In this document: one piece after another, positions 17,924 to 25,549 of the stretch
Layout: each line of letters opens with the position of its first letter
Position numbering within the stretch: position 1 is the stretch's first letter
Source: Puia sp.
GTDB lineage: Bacteria; Bacteroidota; Bacteroidia; Chitinophagales; Chitinophagaceae
Length of the DNA: 39,342 bases
Direction of reading: 5' to 3'
Assembly: GCA_031292515.1 (NCBI GenBank)
Contig: JARLGZ010000243.1
Coordinates: 1 to 39,342 of the forward strand
Translations under genes and position numbers: made by a program
Notes under the pieces: generated by a model
What the model was told of the DNA's origin: nothing
Databases searched by the model: none
What the model saw: only the letters and a program-made list of their open reading frames with translations

Positions 17924-18394
17924 AGCTTTTCCCGTTGAATCTCCGCCCCCGGAATCAAGTCCGTCCCCCGCTATCTCAAAATTCTTTAAAAATAATATTG
18001 CTTTTTAACAAAACTGTCTTTACTTTTACCCAGCTTTATACGCTAAAGGTATCCTTCCAAAAGCGTATGCTACAAGCCGATCCGATCCAATTCCTCATCC
18101 CAACCATCCAATTTTCCAACCCTATCGCCAATTTCCATACCTATTCCAATTCCAGTTCAGAGATCCTTGTTCCATATGATTGTATGTGTGGTTTTTATAT
18201 ACCTCATCATATAAAGGTTTGTCACCAGCCTGATTCCCCTACCCTTTCAAAATTAAAAGGCATAGTTGGCCAGTCCATCTTGCCGTGATCTCACACCCTC
18301 ATAAAAATGAAAGTTCGATTTACGTGGAGTGCTCGTTGCATTTGAGCTTTTTGCGTTCGATATCATTGATTACCATTTAAATACGTATAGCCTT

Positions 18395-18522
18395 TGAAGA
18401 GATTGGCATAGCAGGGATTTTATGAATAGAAGAACGATAGCAATGACAAAATATTCGACCTTTTTCTTTTTGTGGTTTCAGAGGTAAGCACAGGCCGGCG
18501 ATGTCTATCGCTGGCTCTTTTT
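18395..18522 (+). ncRNA. Candidate small RNA ending in an intrinsic terminator
   Basis: The 3' end is a 10-bp hairpin (GGCCGGCGAT / ATCGCTGGCT with a GTCT loop and two G-U pairs, 18493-18516) followed by TCTTTTT. The nearest plus-strand gene ends 570 bp upstream. A loose promoter (TTG at 18366, 19-bp gap, TAGCCTTTG at 18388) could start transcription near 18400, giving about 125 nt. It matches no RNA family that I recognise. Confidence 0.35.
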
Positions 18523-18628
18523 ATTATACCCTGGCGAACGCAGTGCAGCTCTTTAAGACACCGATATTTACTGGATTTTTAATTCCTGACTGACCGAAGG
18601 AAAGGAATTCGCTGTGAAAAAACCAATA

Positions 18629-18668
18629 AAAAGCCCCCCGAAAAAATATCCGGGGGGCTTTCTTTTTT
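18629..18668 (-). terminator. Intrinsic terminator of korB (bidirectional)
   Basis: AAAGCCCCCCG pairs perfectly with CGGGGGGCTTT (18630-18640 and 18651-18661) around an AT-rich 10-base loop. T-rich tracts lie on both sides, so it can work in either direction. It lies 65 bp beyond the korB stop. Confidence 0.9.
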
Positions 18669-18732
18669 TGGCGATTATAAGGCCATAAAAATTATCTGAT
18701 CGTCTTCCATCTTATATGACCTGACCTTCGAA

Positions 18733-19770
18733 TTATACGATCGTCCAGGTCTCATTGCCGCGAAGCAACCTATCCAGGTCCCCTTTTCCTTTCGCAGCGA
18801 TCACTTCCGCGATCTGTCCGTTTAACTGTTCTTCGTAGCAAGGCCTGTCTGCTTCATAAAAGACGCCGAAGGGACGAGGCAAATGGCCTTCGATCCGGGG
18901 ATCGTCGAACATGCGGATCAGGATCTGCGCCTTATAAATATCCTTTTCATCGTGGACCCATAGATCATCCTGGCTGAACCCATTGCCCAACTCCGCAATA
19001 ACGGGGGTAAAACCATCCAGCCGGATGCCTTTATTTTGCTGGGCTCCAAACAGCAGGGGTTTACCTTGCTCCAGGAACAGGGTTTCCACCGGCTTGGTCG
19101 ATTTCTCCGTAAAGATCTCGAAGGCGCCATCGTTGAAAATATTGCAATTCTGATAGATCTCCAGGAAGGACGATCCTTTATGCTGATGACTGCGGACCAG
19201 CAACTGTTGGAGATGCTTGGGATCACGGTCCATACTCCGGGCAATAAAGCTCGCATCGGCGCCCATTGCCAATGCCAACGGGTTAAACGGATGATCGATA
19301 CTGCCGAACGGTGTGGATTTGGTGACCTTTTTCTCCTCGGAAGTAGGAGAGTATTGGCCCTTTGTAAGACCGTAGATCTGGTTATTGAACAATAAAATAT
19401 TGACGTCGAAATTCCTCCTCAGGAGATGAATGGTATGGTTACCGCCAATGCTCAGACTGTCTCCATCTCCGGTCACGATCCATATACTCAGCTCGGGACG
19501 GGTAGCCTTCAGGCCGGAAGCGATAGCCGTGGCACGGCCGTGGATGGAATGCATCCCGTAGGTGTTCATATAGTAAGGGAACCGGCTGCTGCAACCTATC
19601 CCGGATACAATGACAATATTTTCCCGGGGAATCCCCAGGGTGGGCATGACCTTCTGCACCTGTGCCAGGATGGAATAGTCTCCACAACCCGGGCACCAAC
19701 GCACTTCCTGGTCTGTGGCAAAGTCTTTAGCCGTCAGGGCCGGCTGCGCGGCCGAAAGGATTTCGCTCAT
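18733..19770 (-). CDS. korB: 2-oxoacid:ferredoxin oxidoreductase subunit beta (KorB)
   Basis: A 345-residue thiamine diphosphate-binding subunit of 2-oxoglutarate (or related) ferredoxin oxidoreductase, which turns a 2-oxoacid into acyl-CoA with reduction of ferredoxin. Conserved pieces in order are VRWCPGCGDYSILAQVQKVM, VSGIGCSSRFPYYMNTYGMH, HGRATAIASGLKA and the ThDP motif VTGDGDSLSIGGNH ending in LLFNNQIYGLTKGQYSPTS. The first Met is taken at 19770; a TTG six codons upstream is also in frame. The large alpha/gamma subunit is normally next to it (usually just upstream), but here the neighbour is a divergent small lipoprotein, so the partner must lie elsewhere. A perfect terminator follows. 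Confidence 0.93.
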   Translation of the reverse strand: MSEILSAAQPALTAKDFATDQEVRWCPGCGDYSILAQVQKVMPTLGIPRENIVIVSGIGCSSRFPYYMNTYGMHSIHGRATAIASGLKATRPELSIWIVTGDGDSLSIGGNHTIHLLRRNFDVNILLFNNQIYGLTKGQYSPTSEEKKVTKSTPFGSIDHPFNPLALAMGADASFIARSMDRDPKHLQQLLVRSHQHKGSSFLEIYQNCNIFNDGAFEIFTEKSTKPVETLFLEQGKPLLFGAQQNKGIRLDGFTPVIAELGNGFSQDDLWVHDEKDIYKAQILIRMFDDPRIEGHLPRPFGVFYEADRPCYEEQLNGQIAEVIAAKGKGDLDRLLRGNETWTIV

Positions 19771-19918
19771 ATTTGATGGATTCTTCAAAGAGTGAATGAA
19801 TAGTGTAAAGTTACAGATCCATTGGACATTTTTGGATCGATCATACTTTAATTTGTAATAAAATGATTATAACCCGAAAATACATATAAAATTAAGCAAT
19901 GTATTAAAATGGGGGGCC

Positions 19919-20200
19919 GTGGCACAATTTGGCTCACTTCTCATTGTTGGCGCTCTTTTGTTTCTCCCGGCCTGCTCTGCAGGATATGTCACCACGCAGC
20001 CGGCCGATGTCGTATATGATCATGGCCTGGCCCCCGGGGCAGGTTATATCTGGATAGACGGAGACTGGATCTGGTCCGGCGGACAATACAGACGGCATGA
20101 AGGACATCGGGGAAGACCGCGCGGCGGCCGCACCTGGCAGCGCGGGAACTGGTCCCATTTTAATAACGGATATAGATGGAACCGGGGGCATTGGAAATGA
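19919..20200 (+). CDS. Small YXWGXW-like lipoprotein
   Basis: A 93-residue protein with a lipoprotein signal: a hydrophobic stretch LLIVGALLFLPAC ends in the lipobox LPAC (Cys19). The mature part is rich in Trp, Gly and Arg, with GYIWIDGDWIWSGGQY, RTWQRGNWSH and GYRWNRGHWK, the spaced W-x-x-G-x-W repeats of the YXWGXW/BcpO-related group. It would be anchored in the outer membrane or inner membrane facing the periplasm; function unknown. The frame has only a GTG start (19919), preceded by GGGGGGCC. An ATG lies just before this G run but is out of frame; losing one G would join it (M-G-A-V-A-Q), so a slipped G tract or a sequencing error should be kept in mind. Confidence 0.7.
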   Translation: MAQFGSLLIVGALLFLPACSAGYVTTQPADVVYDHGLAPGAGYIWIDGDWIWSGGQYRRHEGHRGRPRGGRTWQRGNWSHFNNGYRWNRGHWK

Positions 20201-20326
20201 TCGGAGAAACAACCACAAAAGACATCGGGAGCCTTAGGGGATAAACTTAACGGTCCTCAACATAATTTGATTTGATTGTCGTTATTTTACGGGGAGAAGA
20301 CAAACAACCCGTTAAATCACACGACT

Positions 20327-20800
20327 ATGAAACAGACCGTTCCCCTTACCCGGGTGTCACTGCATGCCCTGGTGGATCAATTAATAAAAGGACTGCTGCC
20401 CACAGCTGTCAGCAGCAATAGCCTGATCATAAACGATATCGACCACGGGATCTCGGTACAGACGGATGAAAATATGCTGGCTTATGTTTTGTGGAACCTG
20501 ATAAACAGGGTCGTTCAAAGCACCAGCGATGAATGTATACATATAGAGGCCCTCCTGGATGGCGGTTGTACCGTGATCCGGGTGAACGAAGCCGGAACTT
20601 ATTTCTACCGTTTACTCAATAATGGATTCCGGCAGGTACAACAAGCCGCCGAAAGACTGGGAGGCACAATCAGTATCGATAATAATCTGGTCAAAGGCGT
20701 CTCCGTCGCTTTCAATCTTGACAACGAACATTTCAATCTCCGGAACAGCCTTGAGGATAGCCTCGAAGGCGATCTCGAACCGGGGCGAAAATGTGCGTGA
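20327..20800 (+). CDS. Degenerate stand-alone HATPase-like protein
   Basis: A 157-residue protein beginning MKQTVPLTRVSLHALVDQLI at the ATG at 20327. The layout is that of a histidine-kinase ATP-binding domain: a first strand pair (SNSLIINDIDHGISVQTDEN), a helix at the N-box position (MLAYVLWNLINRVVQSTSDE), a strand pair with IHIEALLDGGCTVIRVNEAG, and the end GLGGTISID-like segment RLGGTISIDNNLVKGVSVAF. The N-box Asn is present, but the glycine-rich G1/G2 loops are missing, so ATP binding is doubtful. No dimerisation/phosphorylation domain is attached. It could be an anti-sigma or adaptor relic of a sensor kinase; this is inference. Not in an evident operon. Confidence 0.65.
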   Translation: MKQTVPLTRVSLHALVDQLIKGLLPTAVSSNSLIINDIDHGISVQTDENMLAYVLWNLINRVVQSTSDECIHIEALLDGGCTVIRVNEAGTYFYRLLNNGFRQVQQAAERLGGTISIDNNLVKGVSVAFNLDNEHFNLRNSLEDSLEGDLEPGRKCA

Positions 20801-20821
20801 CCAGGCAAACACCATTTAACA

Positions 20822-20856
20822 AAAAAAAAGAGGACGCCTTTTCAGGATCCTCTTGT
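20822..20856 (-). terminator. Intrinsic terminator of the RRM gene
   Basis: AAGAGGA (20828-20834) pairs with TCCTCTT (20848-20854) with an inner AGGA/TCCT option; on the minus strand it is followed by a run of nine T. It lies about 20 bp after the RRM stop codon. Confidence 0.85.
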
Positions 20857-20876
20857 ATGGAACAAAGTCAATTAGC

Positions 20877-21203
20877 TTAATATCTGCTATTGCTGTAGTT
20901 GCTGTTGCCCCTGCGTTGGAACGAACCGCCACCGCCTTTGTTGCCGCCGCTGCCCCTGTCTTCCCTGGGCTTGGCTACGGATACACCGATGGTCCTGCCG
21001 TCTACGGAAGCACCATCCAGTTCCTGGATCGCCTTTTTAGCAGCTTCATCATCGGGCATTTCAACAAATGCAAATCCACGGGATTTACCGGTGAACTTGT
21101 CCATAATAACTTTTGCAGAAGACACTTCGCCATATTCTGCAAAATAATCTTGTAAGTCTTCGTCCGTGACGTTAAAACTTAAATTCGAAACGTAAATGTT
21201 CAT
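20877..21203 (-). CDS. RNA-binding protein with one RRM and a Gly-rich tail
   Basis: A 108-residue single-RRM protein. RNP2 is IYVSNL (residues 3-8) and RNP1 is RGFAFVEM (about 43-50), with aromatic residues at the expected RNA-stacking positions. The last 25 residues form a disordered Gly/Arg/Ser/Asn tail (GSGGNKGGGGSFQRRGNSNY). This is the layout of bacterial glycine-rich RNA-binding proteins, common in Bacteroidota and Cyanobacteria, which bind RNA and often respond to cold. A good promoter sits 142 bp upstream of the start, so the mRNA has a leader of about 135 nt that may be regulatory. Confidence 0.95.
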   Translation of the reverse strand: MNIYVSNLSFNVTDEDLQDYFAEYGEVSSAKVIMDKFTGKSRGFAFVEMPDDEAAKKAIQELDGASVDGRTIGVSVAKPREDRGSGGNKGGGGSFQRRGNSNYSNSRY

Positions 21204-21345
21204 ACTTAAAAAACTAACTGGTTAAAAATGATAAATAACAATCTGAGTAAAACAGGGAGTAAAAGAAGACTAACTATTACCGGAGATAGGTGTAGCAGAA
21301 TTGATCGTTCACTTACTAATGCTGTATCAGCTCAAATTAACTCCA

Positions 21346-21353
21346 CAAAGATA
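21346..21353 (-). promoter_or_regulatory. Promoter of the RRM gene (-7 with matching -33)
   Basis: Minus strand: TTG (21373-21375), 19 bases, then TATCTTTG (21346-21353). Both elements and the spacing match the Bacteroidota sigma consensus. The start codon is about 142 bp downstream. Confidence 0.7.
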
Positions 21354-22090
21354 GTTCTTTTTTATGAAACGGCAAGCACATTTTAATGATTAATCCATCC
21401 TTAATCATTTATTAATGTACTGTGCCCAGTAAGCGCTCAGTATAAACTGAGTAAGCCATTTATCAAGGCCTGGCCTGGTCTGCATTGCATAACTTTTATA
21501 ACTTCATGCCTGTATAACTTCATGCCTGCCGCAAAAACATCAACCCCGGCGTATTCATTATCCATAGAACTTTACAACCTTTTTAACTCACCAACCTGCC
21601 TGCCATTCATCTTAACGGATCGCCGCTTAGCCATGTCGCGTCGGGCACTGTATCCGTCCCAAAGATACCAGGGTCTTTGGGCAGCCAGCTTTGCCAGGTA
21701 TCGCCCCCGTGAATCGAAGTGCGTCGGGGACGGCTAAGGTGACCCTCCTGCGACATCGCATCCGGCGCAAGCTTCTGCAAACGATAAAGACCTTATCAAG
21801 TGTAATAGCCCACTGGAATAGCCGGCAAAATACCGGTAATCACCTGCCAATGCTGCACCTACACAAAGAATCTCTGATAACCGTCTACAGGTCATCCATG
21901 CGTGTGTTACGATGCGCCGCTGCGATGTCGTCGAGTGCGCCTTAGCCCTGCCCCACCCATCCCGCATAGCAAGGAATAGCCCGGCAAGTGAAAGTCACAA
22001 TATCAGGAAATACAAGCTGGTCGAGATACAGCGCCGGGACGATATCGCTATTCCGGCGCGGCTTCAACACACTCCTGATAGAAAAAGTCC
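21354..22090. other. Gap of about 740 bases without a recognisable gene
   Basis: Several short open frames exist in all directions, but none has a domain, a sensible start or protein-like composition. A 16-bp tandem duplication (TATAACTTCATGCCTG) lies at 21497-21528. No tRNA or terminator found. Confidence 0.5.
21497..21528. repeat. 16-bp perfect tandem duplication
   Basis: TATAACTTCATGCCTG occurs twice directly end to end (21497-21512, 21513-21528). Confidence 0.9.
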
Positions 22091-23284
22091 TTAAGACACC
22101 ACCGTCGCCCGCGACCTTTTATAGGTGGCTGTATAAATAGCAAAAGCGACTATGGCAAGCCCCATTCCGGCCACACAGACCCCTTTCCAAAGGCCCCGGT
22201 CCCATACCAGCAAGCCGATAGCCGACCCGAACGAAGTGCCTATGAAGCTCACCGTCATATATACGGTATTCAGCCGGTTCCGGGCTTCCGGGACCAGGGC
22301 ATACACGCGGCTCTGGTTTGACACATGGATACACTGCATGGCGAGGTCCAGCAGCACGATCCCTGCAATCATGGCATAGATTGAATAAGCCTGCATATAG
22401 AACAGGCCATAAGACAGGAAAAGCATGACAATTCCGTAGCCGATCGCAACCCTTGGATTACGTTTATCCGCAGAACCGCCGACCAGGGGCGCGGCGAGGG
22501 CGCCGGCCGCCGCAGCCAATCCGAATAATCCGATAAGATCGCTGTGAAACCGGAAAGGGGGTCCTGACAAATGCAAGACCATCGTCGTCCAGAACATCCC
22601 GAAGGAAGCAAATGCCAGTGCATTGATGGCGGCGGCTTCGCGCAGAAGAGGCTGCTCGCGGACCAGGGTGAGGAGCGAGCGCATCAGCGATCCATAAGAC
22701 CCTCTGAAAGCAGGCCTGCTGACAGGAAACCGCGCCTTCATAATCAGCAGGAGAGAAAAACTGATGCCCGCCGCCAGCCAGTACATACCCCGCCAACCCA
22801 GCCAGGCGCCTACAAAACCACTCAGGGTCCGGGACAACAGAATACCTACCAGCAGCCCGCTCATGATCGTTCCGATGACCTTTCCGGTCCTCGCAGGGGA
22901 CGCCAGTTGGGCCGAAAGAGGAAGGATTAGCTGGGGAACCACGGAACTGGCGCCGATCAGCACACTCGCAATTTCCAGGCTGAACAAATTGGGAGAAAGG
23001 GCGGCTGCCATGAGCGACAGGACCGCAAAACCGGTCATCCAGCAGATCTGTGATTTCTTTTCTACCTTATCCCCCAGGGGAACAAAGAACAGAAGACCCG
23101 TCGCATAGCCCACCTGCGTAAGAAAAGTGATGACGCCCGCCCGGCTTTCCGGTATCCCGAAATCTTTGCTGATCAAAACGATCAGGGGCTGACAGTAATA
23201 AATATTCGCGACGATCAATCCCGTACACACCGCCATCAGCACAATTTGTCCTTTCGATAACAGATCCCGTTCTTCCGGTTGCAT
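22091..23284 (-). CDS. Major facilitator superfamily transporter
   Basis: A 397-residue, twelve-helix transporter, start taken at the ATG at 23284 (MQPEERDLLSKGQIVLMAVC); a GTG three codons upstream is in frame but lies inside the promoter-proximal bases. Conserved features include GLIVANIYYCQPLIVLISKD in helix 1, and the loop 2-3 motif PLGDKVEKK, a form of the MFS 'G-x-x-x-D-R/K-x-G-R-R/K' motif. ANIYYCQP occurs in the YgaY/arabinose-efflux-like subgroup. The likely role is proton-driven export of a small molecule or drug, substrate unknown. The gene is alone, with the possibly leaderless promoter TACCTTTG 8 bp before the ATG. Confidence 0.9.
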   Translation of the reverse strand: MQPEERDLLSKGQIVLMAVCTGLIVANIYYCQPLIVLISKDFGIPESRAGVITFLTQVGYATGLLFFVPLGDKVEKKSQICWMTGFAVLSLMAAALSPNLFSLEIASVLIGASSVVPQLILPLSAQLASPARTGKVIGTIMSGLLVGILLSRTLSGFVGAWLGWRGMYWLAAGISFSLLLIMKARFPVSRPAFRGSYGSLMRSLLTLVREQPLLREAAAINALAFASFGMFWTTMVLHLSGPPFRFHSDLIGLFGLAAAAGALAAPLVGGSADKRNPRVAIGYGIVMLFLSYGLFYMQAYSIYAMIAGIVLLDLAMQCIHVSNQSRVYALVPEARNRLNTVYMTVSFIGTSFGSAIGLLVWDRGLWKGVCVAGMGLAIVAFAIYTATYKRSRATVVS

Positions 23285-23292
23285 ATTGGACA

Positions 23293-23300
23293 CAAAGGTA
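23293..23300 (-). promoter_or_regulatory. -7 promoter element of the MFS gene
   Basis: Minus strand TACCTTTG, an exact TAnnTTTG match, ending 8 bp before the ATG at 23284. It favours the ATG over the upstream GTG start, which it overlaps at its first base. Confidence 0.55.
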
Positions 23301-23410
23301 AGAAAAGAGCGTTCGCCTTTCTTTTTTTAAAAATCGCGGGCCATTTAATGATTAATTAATACCGTTTCATTAAATTCGGGGACAAAACAGAAAATCCAAA
23401 ACAACAAATC

Positions 23411-23815
23411 ATGTTGCATTACAAAAAAATCGCTATCGCTTTGTCACTGATCGCATTTATGACGATAGGCATGGCCGCCACAAAGCCACTCGACGACAAG
23501 CCTAAGAGAAATCTCAAGGTCTTGCCAAAAGACATCAGCCGTGAAGACCTGGGAAAGATTATGGACGAATTCAAGACGGCTCTCGGCGTAAAATGCAATT
23601 TCTGCCACGCAGCCTCTAAGGATTCTACTTCCCATCATCCCGATTTTGCCAGCGACGAAAAGCCCGAAAAGGATATCGCCCGGCACATGATGCGCATGAC
23701 CACTAAAATCAACAAAAAATATTTTAGCTTCAATAAGGATGACAAAGGCAATACGATCCCCGCGGTCAGTTGCATAACCTGCCATAGAGGCGACCCTCAC
23801 CCGGAAGCAAAATAA
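23411..23815 (+). CDS. Diheme c-type cytochrome (photosynthetic-reaction-centre cytochrome c-like)
   Basis: A 134-residue exported protein. The N-terminus (YKKIAIALSLIAFMTIGMAA) is a signal peptide. Two heme-attachment sites are present: CNFCH (about residues 63-67) and CITCH near the C-terminus (about 122-126). Between them, HMMRMTTKINKKYF supplies Met residues that could be axial ligands, in the pattern of the CytoC_RC family ('M-x-x-M-x-x-x-I-N'). Such small periplasmic cytochromes occur widely in non-photosynthetic Bacteroidota and carry electrons. No partner is adjacent. The length is short for the family, whose full members have four hemes. Confidence 0.88.
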   Translation: MLHYKKIAIALSLIAFMTIGMAATKPLDDKPKRNLKVLPKDISREDLGKIMDEFKTALGVKCNFCHAASKDSTSHHPDFASDEKPEKDIARHMMRMTTKINKKYFSFNKDDKGNTIPAVSCITCHRGDPHPEAK

Positions 23816-24066
23816 ACGAACGCTTCGTTCACCAGGACATCGTCTGCGCTGAGTCTGTTTAAAAATATACAGGTTCAGCGCATTTTTCATGCCCGCCAGT
23901 CCCGTCCCGTCCCTGTTCGACGGTCTTACACTTTTGATAGTCAATTGGGTATCCGCGACTTTCCTGCCAACACTGTCGGGCCATTGGATGACCGCGTGAA
24001 AAATGAACGATTTCAATATTTTAATGTTTTCATTTTCCGGGGACGGTTTCCAACCGTTAAAATGCC

Positions 24067-24074
24067 TAATTTTG
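24067..24074 (+). promoter_or_regulatory. -7 promoter element of the gnd-zwf-pgl cluster
   Basis: TAATTTTG matches TAnnTTTG and ends 24 bp before the gnd start, giving a leader of about 18 nt. No exact -33 TTG was found. Confidence 0.5.
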
Positions 24075-24098
24075 ATACCGCTCACATAAATTTTTTAC

Positions 24099-25514
24099 AT
24101 GAATACTACTTCTTTTGATTTCGGAATGATCGGCCTGGGAGTAATGGGCCGCAATCTCCTGCTCAACATGGCCGATCATGGCTTCTCCGTCGTCGGCTTT
24201 GATAAGGATGCTTCAAAGACGACAACCCTCGAGACTTCCGCTACACCGGGTACGACGGTAAAAGGCGTCAACACCCTGGCAGAGATGATCGCATCGTTAA
24301 AGAAACCACGCAAACTGATGATGCTGGTCCCGGCGGGAAAACCCGTCGACGACGTCATCGGAGACCTGTTACCGTTGCTGGAAAAAGGCGATATCGTAAT
24401 CGACGGAGGCAACTCTCATTATACGGATACCCTGCGCCGCGTCGGCTTCCTGAAGGACAAGAGTTTCCATTTCATGGGAGTAGGCATCTCCGGCGGTGAA
24501 CATGGGGCAAGGACCGGTCCCAGCATCATGCCCGGCGGTGATCCCGAAGCCTATGCGAACGTGCAACCCCTGCTGGAAGCCGTTTCCGCAAAGGTGAATG
24601 GAAGTCCCTGCGTAGCCTATCTTGGAAAAGGGGCGGCCGGGCACTATGTGAAAATGGTCCACAATGGGATCGAATATGCGATTATGCAACTGATCAGCGA
24701 AACCTACGACCTGTTGCACAGAGGTCTGGGTATCGATAATGACGAACTGCATAAGATCTATAAAAACTGGAACGACGGTGAACTGCAGTCTTTTCTCGTA
24801 GAGATCACCCGGGACATCTTTTTACAGAAAGACGATAAGACGGACAACCGGCTCGTAGATATGATCCTCGACAAAGCCGGCTCCAAAGGAACCGGGAAAT
24901 GGACCTCCCAGGACGCCATGGATCTCCCCGTTCCCATCCCCGTCATCGATATGGCGGTAAGCCTGCGTGATCTTTCCGTTTATAAGGATGAAAGGACACA
25001 GGCCGCCGCACTCTATAAGACGACGCCTGTCGAGATACCAGTCCCGAAGGAAGTCTTTATACAGCAGGTACAAGACGCCTTGTACTTTGCCACCATCATC
25101 AGCTACGCGCAAGGCCTGGCCATGCTCCACAAAGCCTCGACCGAGCTCGGCATGGAGATCCCCCTGCCCGAAGTCGTAAGGGTCTGGAGAGGCGGCTGCA
25201 TCATCCGTTCATCCCTCCTGGAAGTATTTTATAAGGCCTACCAGGTGAACCCCCAGCTTCCTAATTTGTTATTGGATGGGAGCGTCGCGCATCTATTGCA
25301 GGCAAAAAAGCAAAACATACGCAGCGTACTAACCCTGGCAATCCAGATGGGATACCCGGTTGCAGGGCTGATGGCTTCCTTGAGCTATTTCGATGCCTAT
25401 CGCAGCGACCGGCTTCCCACCAACCTGATACAGGCGCAACGCGACTATTTCGGAGCGCATACGTATCAAAGAATCGATATGCCCGGTGTATTCCATACGG
25501 AATGGGGCAAATAA
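24099..25514 (+). CDS. gnd: 6-phosphogluconate dehydrogenase, decarboxylating
   Basis: A 471-residue enzyme turning 6-phosphogluconate into ribulose 5-phosphate and CO2 with NADP+ reduction. The Rossmann loop is GMIGLGVMGRNLLLN (residues 9-23). IDGGNSHYTDTLRR, GVGISGGEHGARTGPSIMPG and the catalytic segment GKGAAGHYVKMVHNGIEYA with Lys185, His188 and Asn189 are all intact. The C-terminal all-helical dimer domain and the substrate-binding tail ending in RIDMPGVFHTEWGK are complete. Length matches the long (E. coli-type) form. It opens the gnd-zwf-pgl cluster, with zwf 35 bp downstream. Confidence 0.98.
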   Translation: MNTTSFDFGMIGLGVMGRNLLLNMADHGFSVVGFDKDASKTTTLETSATPGTTVKGVNTLAEMIASLKKPRKLMMLVPAGKPVDDVIGDLLPLLEKGDIVIDGGNSHYTDTLRRVGFLKDKSFHFMGVGISGGEHGARTGPSIMPGGDPEAYANVQPLLEAVSAKVNGSPCVAYLGKGAAGHYVKMVHNGIEYAIMQLISETYDLLHRGLGIDNDELHKIYKNWNDGELQSFLVEITRDIFLQKDDKTDNRLVDMILDKAGSKGTGKWTSQDAMDLPVPIPVIDMAVSLRDLSVYKDERTQAAALYKTTPVEIPVPKEVFIQQVQDALYFATIISYAQGLAMLHKASTELGMEIPLPEVVRVWRGGCIIRSSLLEVFYKAYQVNPQLPNLLLDGSVAHLLQAKKQNIRSVLTLAIQMGYPVAGLMASLSYFDAYRSDRLPTNLIQAQRDYFGAHTYQRIDMPGVFHTEWGK

Positions 25515-25549
25515 AAAATAAAAGAATCAATACTTAGAATCAATATTTT

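Larger units (their letters stand above)
17924..18732. other. Long gap holding a possible small RNA and a terminator, no convincing protein gene
   Basis: About 810 bases without a supported protein. A 117-codon open frame at 17935-18288 is Ser/Pro/Phe-rich, has no domain and lies in low-complexity DNA with phrases such as CCAATTTCC repeated, so it is not called. A strong terminator-like hairpin at 18493-18522 has no gene close upstream, and a bidirectional terminator lies at 18629-18668. Confidence 0.55.

Noticed and set aside
17935-18288. 117-codon open frame after the cupin gene
   Set aside because: Low-complexity DNA, no domain, no start signal, composition unlike the neighbours; reported only as part of the gap.
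21734-21967. Open frames in the 21.4-22.1 kb gap
   Set aside because: No homology-like motifs; several compete on both strands; no start context.
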